From JBIKLM01 sp044375105 (GTDB lineage: Bacteria; Planctomycetota; UBA1135; GCA-002686595), in contig JBILNK010000140.1 of the NCBI GenBank assembly GCA_044375105.1, positions 1 to 11,474 on the forward strand: DNA of 11,474 bases, in the 5' to 3' direction. Under the pieces are notes generated by a model. The model was given only the letters and a program-made list of their open reading frames with translations, made no database searches and had not been told where the DNA came from. The number at the start of each line of letters is the position of its first letter. Position 1 is the stretch's first letter. A program made the position numbers and the translations under genes. This document shows positions 7,038 to 11,474 of the stretch, piece by piece.

Positions 7038-8555
7038 ATGCGCTTCCTCATCACCCGCCTGCTCCTCTGCGCCGCCTTGACCCTTGGCTTGGCCCCGACC
7101 GCCAGCGCAACCTGGTCGGTGATCTTGGTGAATCGGGTCACAGGCGAGGTCGTGGTGGCGGGCGCGACCTGCCTCCAGAACCTGGACCTGCAGCAATTTC
7201 TTCCGGTCATCCGGGTCGGTCACGGCGGTGCCTGCGCCCAGTCGCTGATCGATTCGGGCGCCAACAACCGCAAGAAGATCTGGAATGGCTTCCAAAGCGG
7301 TCAGACCCCGGCGCAGATCCTGTCGCTCCTGGCGGCGACCGACTTCCAGCACAAGTCGCGCCAGTACGGCATCGTCGACCGCTTCAATCCGCCGGTGGGA
7401 TTCACGGGCAACTCCGCGGGCGCGGGCAAGCTCGACCTTTCCGGCAGTTTCGGGGATTGGTCCTACAGCGTGCAGGGCAACGTGTTGACCAGCGCGTCGG
7501 TCGTGCAGGCCCTCGAGGCCGCCCTGCAGCTGACCAACGGGGACGGCGGCCAGCGCGTGATGGCCGCGATGCAGGCGGCCTACGCCCTGGGCGGCGATGG
7601 ACGCTGCTCGTGCAGCGCCAGCGCGCCGACCTCCTGCGGGGCGCCGCCCCCTAGCTTCACCAAGTCGGCCCACGTGGGTTTCCTCCAGATCGCCCGCGTC
7701 GGCGACATCGACGGGGTCTGCACCGGCGCCCTCGGCTGCGCCAACGGACAGTACTTCTTGGATCTCAACGTGATCGGGTCCCTGAGCTCTCCCGATCCGG
7801 TGCTGACTCTGCAGGGGCTCTACGACGCTTGGCGCGCCGGTCGGATCGGGCTGCCCGACCATCTGACGTCGTCGCTTTCGGCGGATGTGGAGCGCCTGGT
7901 GGCCGATGGCCAGAGCGCGGCTTGGATCCAGATCCAGCTGAAGGACATCGACGGTCAGCCGCTGGCCGGCGGGGGCGCGCAGCTGGCCCTTTCGAGCGCC
8001 TCCGGCGGGGCGCTGCTCGGCTCCCTGGGGCCGGTCGAGGATCTGGGGGCCGGGAGCTATCGCGTGCGCTACACGGCCGGCCAGGCCGCGGGACTCGAGC
8101 GCCTGCGGGTCAGCGTCAGCGGGGCCGGCCCGACGGTCGTGCTGCAGCCCGACCTCGAGCTGCCGATCGATCCCCTGGCTGCGCTGCACAGCGGTTTCTC
8201 GGAGGTCTCGGCTGCCGCCGGCTCCAGCGTGCCCCTGACCCTCAATCTGGCGCCCTCCGAAGCCTTCCTGTTGCTGGCCAGCGCTGCGGGCACGGCGCCC
8301 GGCCTCGCTCTGCCGTTCGGCAGCCTGCCGCTCAATTACGACGCGATCCTGGAGGCCACCTTGCTGGGGCCGAACACGGGCCCGCTCGTGGGCACGCTGG
8401 GCAGCACCGGGCTGGGCGGCTGGGCCCAAGCCCGCATCGAAACCCAGCCCGGGGCCCTCGCGCCCCTGATCGGACTGCGGCTCGACTGGGCGGCGCTGCG
8501 CTTCGCGCCCGACCTCTCGGCGGTCGGCCCGGTGGGCTTCGGGATCCTGCCTTGA
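7038..8555 (+). CDS. Secreted DUF1028 (Ntn-hydrolase-like) protein with C-terminal Ig-like and beta domains
   Basis: Product of 505 residues. The ATG at 7038 starts a good signal peptide (MRFLITRLLLCAALTLGLAPTASA) with an A-S-A site at 22-24; the mature protein would begin with Thr25 (TWSVILVNRVTGEVVVAG). Residues 25 to about 268 follow the DUF1028 pattern: the TxSI-like strand, SRQYGIVDRFNPPVGFTG (107-124), YSVQGNVL (143-150), and ALGGDGRC (183-190), ending with a DPV...LQGLYDAW segment (253-265). DUF1028 is grouped with the N-terminal-nucleophile hydrolases; substrate and reaction are not established. A Cys-rich insert, CSCSASAPTSC (190-200), plus C228 and C234, suggests disulfides in an exported protein. 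Residues about 290-376 form an Ig/invasin-like domain. Residues about 388-505 (PSEAFLLLASAAGTAPG, LPLNYDAI) resemble a C-terminal domain I associate with planctomycete exported proteins. No Shine-Dalgarno is obvious. Confidence 0.85.
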   Translation: MRFLITRLLLCAALTLGLAPTASATWSVILVNRVTGEVVVAGATCLQNLDLQQFLPVIRVGHGGACAQSLIDSGANNRKKIWNGFQSGQTPAQILSLLAATDFQHKSRQYGIVDRFNPPVGFTGNSAGAGKLDLSGSFGDWSYSVQGNVLTSASVVQALEAALQLTNGDGGQRVMAAMQAAYALGGDGRCSCSASAPTSCGAPPPSFTKSAHVGFLQIARVGDIDGVCTGALGCANGQYFLDLNVIGSLSSPDPVLTLQGLYDAWRAGRIGLPDHLTSSLSADVERLVADGQSAAWIQIQLKDIDGQPLAGGGAQLALSSASGGALLGSLGPVEDLGAGSYRVRYTAGQAAGLERLRVSVSGAGPTVVLQPDLELPIDPLAALHSGFSEVSAAAGSSVPLTLNLAPSEAFLLLASAAGTAPGLALPFGSLPLNYDAILEATLLGPNTGPLVGTLGSTGLGGWAQARIETQPGALAPLIGLRLDWAALRFAPDLSAVGPVGFGILP

Positions 8556-8572
8556 GCGCCTCCAGGGCGCTC
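8554..8572 (+). other. Small stem-loop between the DUF1028 gene and the next gene
   Basis: GAGCGCC (8554-8560) pairs with GGCGCTC (8566-8572) around TCCAG. It begins inside the stop codon of the DUF1028 gene and ends 8 nt before the next GTG start. There is no T-tract. It could reduce read-through or mask the next ribosome site, or be chance in GC-rich DNA. Confidence 0.25.
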
Positions 8573-8580
8573 CTCGGCCC

Positions 8581-9816
8581 GTGACGACCCGCCCTGTGCC
8601 CGGCGGATCCGCAACCGAGCGCTTCGGCGGCTTCATCGGACCCTCCAATCTGCGCGCCTGGCTCGAGGGGTCCGCGCCTTACCTGTTCGATGGCAGCCAT
8701 CCCCGCCAGGCCGAGCTGCCCTCCGCGGCGCCGGGAATCCCGCTGAGCGAGCTGGCTGCGGGCCCTTTGGGCTGGTGGCGGGTGGTGCTCGAGGCCGAGC
8801 GCCTGCCGGTCGAAGAATCGCCCTCTCCGGCCGCGGTGCGACAGTATTTCGTGCTCTGCTGCGCGGCCCACTGGGCCTCGGTGGCGACCTACGTGCCCAC
8901 CGATGTGGACGCCAAGATCCGGCGCGCTCTGTGGGGCGACCAGCGCGATGCGGAGGAGTTCGAGCACATGCTGACCTTCGCGCTCGGGCTGCCGCAGTGG
9001 TCGGTGGACGGCTTCAGCCAGCGCCTGATCCCGCTCGAGCCCGCCTGGGGGCTGGGCGCTTCCCTCAGCGGCCACGATGGGGAGCTGCTTTCGGTCTGGG
9101 GTGGCGCCTTGGCCGCGGCTTGGCAGCGCGGTTTGGAGCGGCCGACGGCCCGCTTGATCGAGGCGATCGATGCGGAGCTTGCACGGCAAGCGCGCGCCTT
9201 CGCCGCGCTGGAACAGCAGGCCGGACGCGAGACCTGCTGGGTGCGCGCCGCGGCGGTGCTGACCCACAACGCGGGCGATTTGAACCAGGGCCTCGAAGAG
9301 CTCTTGGCGCGCCACAGCGGACCCCCGGAGCTCGAGCGCTTCGCGCGGCTGGTCCAGGCCGGCGGCGAGCGCTACGGCGGCGCTTTCGGACGCGCCGGCG
9401 AGATCTATCGCCAATGCCTGGCCGCCGAAGGCCATCGCCACTACCCCTTGCGCGCCCCCAAGGGCTTGCGGCGCAGCGCCGACCTGGGCCTGCCGATCGC
9501 GCCGCTGCTGGATGGCTTCGGCGCGCGGGTCGCCAACCACCCTGCGCTGCGGCCCGCCGAACGCTTCGAGGTCGTGCAGGCGCTGCTCGACGGGCTGCGC
9601 CGGGTGCCGGGGCAGCAGGCCTACCAGCGCGCCCTGCGGGGCTTCGCAGAGGTCCATCCGCGCGGGCTGGAGGATCCGAGCCTGCTCTCGAGCTTGAGCG
9701 CCGCGGGGCGCAAGGCCCTCAAGGAGCCCGAACTGCGCAAGCAACTGGCGGTCACGCAGCGCGCCTTCGAATCGGCCCTGGTGCGGCGCGCGCGCCAGGC
9801 GGCCGGATCGGCCTAA
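8581..9816 (+). CDS. Cytoplasmic protein of unknown function
   Basis: Product of 411 residues, not assigned to a family. GTG at 8581 gives the longest frame; GTG at 8596 is an alternative and no ATG occurs until Met130. No signal peptide or membrane segment is seen, unlike four of its neighbours. Codon use is strongly GC-ending, supporting real coding. The sequence looks mostly helical, with ERFGGFIGPSNLRAWL (13-28) near the N-terminus, PLGWWRVVLEAERLP (62-76), CCAAHWASVATYVPTDVDAK (93-112), a central AAVLTHNAGDLNQGLEELL (224-242), and a basic C-terminal helix region (about 376-407). His and acidic residues are scattered and no metal or nucleotide motif is clear. It starts 25 bp after the DUF1028 stop in the same direction, so co-transcription is likely; a functional link is only inferred. 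A possible short hairpin lies between them. Confidence 0.8.
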   Translation: MTTRPVPGGSATERFGGFIGPSNLRAWLEGSAPYLFDGSHPRQAELPSAAPGIPLSELAAGPLGWWRVVLEAERLPVEESPSPAAVRQYFVLCCAAHWASVATYVPTDVDAKIRRALWGDQRDAEEFEHMLTFALGLPQWSVDGFSQRLIPLEPAWGLGASLSGHDGELLSVWGGALAAAWQRGLERPTARLIEAIDAELARQARAFAALEQQAGRETCWVRAAAVLTHNAGDLNQGLEELLARHSGPPELERFARLVQAGGERYGGAFGRAGEIYRQCLAAEGHRHYPLRAPKGLRRSADLGLPIAPLLDGFGARVANHPALRPAERFEVVQALLDGLRRVPGQQAYQRALRGFAEVHPRGLEDPSLLSSLSAAGRKALKEPELRKQLAVTQRAFESALVRRARQAAGSA

Positions 9817-10152
9817 GGTGCGGCCGGGCCGGCGCCCGTCGCAGGCTGCGGTCCCTGTGGGGCTCTGCGGCGCCCGCAGCCAGCCGCGCCGGGCTCGGCG
9901 CGGACCGGCCAGCTATCCCCGGGCGGCGCCGAGGGGCCCAGCGCACGAGATCGGCCCCGGGCCGCCGCCGGCTCGCGGTCGAAGGCGCTCGCGCCGGGGC
10001 TCCTTGGGCGCCGACCGCGGCCGAGGCGGGGCGCTGTGGCGGTGCCGCGGCGGGATTTTGGCCTAGGAGAACGGCCGGGGAGCCCCTGTCCGGGGCTGCC
10101 GAAGCTGTCAGGATGGGCACCACACCGCCGGCCCGACCCGCCGACTCCCGCG
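9817..10152. other. Intergenic region upstream of the di-haem peroxidase gene
   Basis: About 336 bp with no credible gene. It holds an inverted repeat at 9844-9881 (listed separately) and a short one, AGCCCC/GGGGCT at 10081-10097, 56 nt before the peroxidase ATG. The remaining sequence is GC-rich with no RNA gene signature. No clear -35/-10 pair or Shine-Dalgarno is seen before 10153. Confidence 0.5.
9844..9881 (+). terminator. Stem-loop after the 411-residue gene
   Basis: GGCTGCGG (9844-9851) and CCGCAGCC (9874-9881) are perfect inverted arms around a 22-nt loop, starting 28 nt after the TAA at 9814-9816. There is no T-tract. The position fits a 3'-end structure of the DUF1028/unknown transcript, but function is not shown. 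Confidence 0.3.
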
Positions 10153-11474
10153 ATGCACCACTTCTCCGCCGTCCTCGCTGCCCGCCCGCGATCCGTCCTG
10201 GCCGCCGCTGGCCTGCTGGCGCTGCCGTTGCTCCTGGCCAACGGACCCTCGCCCGCGGCCCAGCAGATGGGGCCCCACGGCGCCGCACTGGAGGCGCGCC
10301 AGCTGGCCGAGCTCGAGCGCCTGTTGCCGGGCCGACCGGCCCCGAGCGCGCCGCCCCATGTGGATCCGGTCAGCTGGCGCGCCCGCTTCCCCGAGGGGCG
10401 CGTCCCGACCGCGGGGCAGGCCGAGCTGGGCCGGCGCCTGTTCTTCGACCCGCGGCTCTCCAAGGACGACACGGTCTCCTGCGCGACCTGCCACGACGTG
10501 ACGCGCGCCTTCGCCGACCGCCGCCCGGTGTCCGAGGGCATCCAAGGCCAGCTCGGCCGCCGCAACGCCCCGACGGTAATGAACGCGGCGCTGCTGTCGC
10601 CGCTGTTCTGGGACGGGCGCGCGGCGGATGTGGAAACCCAGGCGCTGATGCCGCTGACCAATCCGATCGAGATGGGCTTCGCCGATCCCGCCGAAGCGCT
10701 GGCCCGCATCGGCCGCATCGCCGAATACACGGCGGCCTTCGAGGAGCAGTTCCCGGACGGTTTGACCTTCGAAAACGTCGGGCGGGCCCTGGGCGCGTTC
10801 CAGCGCACGCTGATTTTCCTCGAGGCGCCCTTCGACCGTTTCCTGGCCGGGGACGAGCAGGCCTTGAGCGCGCCGGCCCGCGCCGGTTGGGCTTTGTTCA
10901 ACGGCCGCGCCGGCTGCGCCACCTGCCACCCGCTGTCGCCCGCCACGCCGCTCGGCACCGACCAGCGTTTCCACAACCTGGGCGTGGTCGCGCAGCCGAC
11001 CAAGCTCTCCGGGCTGGCGGAGCAGGTGCTCGCGACCCTGGCCGCGGACCCCAGCGAGGCCGAGCTCGATCGGCTCGCGCTGGCCACGGATCTCTCCGAC
11101 CTCGGTCGCTTCATGCAGACCCGCGAGCGCGCCGACATCGGCGCCTTCAAGACCCCGCAGCTGCGCAACGTGGGCCTTACGGCGCCCTACATGCACGACG
11201 GCTCGATGATCACGCTCTGGGATGTCGTCGATCATCTGGGCCGCGGCGGCCAGCCCCACGAGCACCAGAGCCCGTTGCTCGCGCCGCTCGAACTCGAGGA
11301 GGCGGAGGTGGAGGCGCTGGTGGCCTTCCTGTTCAGCCTGACCGACCGGCGTTTCGCGGAATTCAACCAGCAGCAGTTCGAGTTCCAGCGCCGCCGCGCA
11401 GGGCTGCGCCGTCCCTTCCGCGCGGAACCGCCCCCCAAACCCGAGGCCCCGGCTCCCGGCGAGCCTCCGGCGGG
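10153..11474 (+). CDS. Di-haem cytochrome c peroxidase / MauG family protein (3' partial)
   Basis: 440 codons are visible; the frame is still open at the window edge. Family members reduce H2O2 or perform haem-based oxidations in the periplasm. Met1 leads a signal peptide (hydrophobic VLAAAGLLALPLLLA, cut near SPAA-QQ, about 36). The two haem sites are CATCH 110-114 and CATCH 255-259. Family blocks are present: LGRRLFFDPRLSKDDTVSC (92-110), RRNAPTVMNAALLSPLFWDG (136-155), PLTNPIEMG (167-175), and FKTPQLRNVGLTAPYMHDGS near 333-351. By spacing from the first haem His114, Trp153 and Glu173 match Trp94 and Glu114 of Pseudomonas CcpA. No His matches CcpA His71 (Ile130 here). Leu362, in DHLGRGG, stands where the haem-ligand Met (CcpA) or Tyr (MauG) is expected. 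A Pro/Glu-rich tail begins near residue 425 and runs off the window. The class is certain; peroxidase versus MauG-like activity is open. Confidence 0.93.
   Translation, partial: MHHFSAVLAARPRSVLAAAGLLALPLLLANGPSPAAQQMGPHGAALEARQLAELERLLPGRPAPSAPPHVDPVSWRARFPEGRVPTAGQAELGRRLFFDPRLSKDDTVSCATCHDVTRAFADRRPVSEGIQGQLGRRNAPTVMNAALLSPLFWDGRAADVETQALMPLTNPIEMGFADPAEALARIGRIAEYTAAFEEQFPDGLTFENVGRALGAFQRTLIFLEAPFDRFLAGDEQALSAPARAGWALFNGRAGCATCHPLSPATPLGTDQRFHNLGVVAQPTKLSGLAEQVLATLAADPSEAELDRLALATDLSDLGRFMQTRERADIGAFKTPQLRNVGLTAPYMHDGSMITLWDVVDHLGRGGQPHEHQSPLLAPLELEEAEVEALVAFLFSLTDRRFAEFNQQQFEFQRRRAGLRRPFRAEPPPKPEAPAPGEPPA

Noticed and set aside
6744..9744. Long minus-strand open frames (6744-8648 and 8332-9744)
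   Set aside because: They overlap each other and lie opposite well-supported + strand genes; the translations are low-complexity and without motifs.
9813..11265. Minus-strand open frames of 451 and 385 codons
   Set aside because: They are shadows of the di-haem peroxidase gene, whose + strand frame carries two CATCH haem sites and all family blocks.

Overview
The window is a very GC-rich piece of bacterial chromosome with every credible gene on the + strand. There are six genes, two of them cut by the window edges: a SAM-dependent methyltransferase with a long basic N-terminal tail (5' end missing), a large surface lipoprotein with Ig-like domains, an exported protein of unknown function, a secreted DUF1028 (Ntn-hydrolase-like) protein with added C-terminal beta domains, a cytoplasmic protein of unknown function, and a di-haem cytochrome c peroxidase/MauG-family protein (3' end missing). 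No tRNA, rRNA, CRISPR array, transposase, integrase or phage gene was seen.

The organism is probably a high-GC member of the Planctomycetota. The grounds are the Big_5-type lipoprotein, the C-terminal beta domain of the DUF1028 protein (of a kind I associate with exported planctomycete proteins), the 'EDFCGT' methyltransferase family, long intergenic gaps and mostly absent Shine-Dalgarno sites. This is inference from family resemblance; other high-GC, envelope-rich phyla are possible.

Layout: 2-1087 methyltransferase (partial), with a perfect 4 x 15-bp in-frame repeat at 56-115; 1088-1903 a long gap with GC-rich stem-loops; 1904-5140 lipoprotein, closed by a stem-loop and a textbook intrinsic terminator at 5210-5249; 5250-5848 a second long gap ending in an 8-bp inverted repeat; 5849-6847 exported protein; 7038-8555 DUF1028 protein; 8581-9816 unknown protein 25 bp further on, possibly co-transcribed; 9817-10152 gap; 10153 to the edge, di-haem peroxidase.

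Four of the six products carry Sec or lipoprotein signals, so the region mainly serves the cell envelope or periplasm. The genes do not form an obvious pathway. The only close pair is DUF1028 plus the unknown 411-residue protein. I found no convincing new multi-gene system. The most interesting points are the DUF1028 protein, whose predicted signal-peptidase cut would expose the Thr expected to be the nucleophile; the peroxidase, with Leu where a haem-ligand Tyr or Met is expected; and the repeat-bearing basic tail of the methyltransferase.
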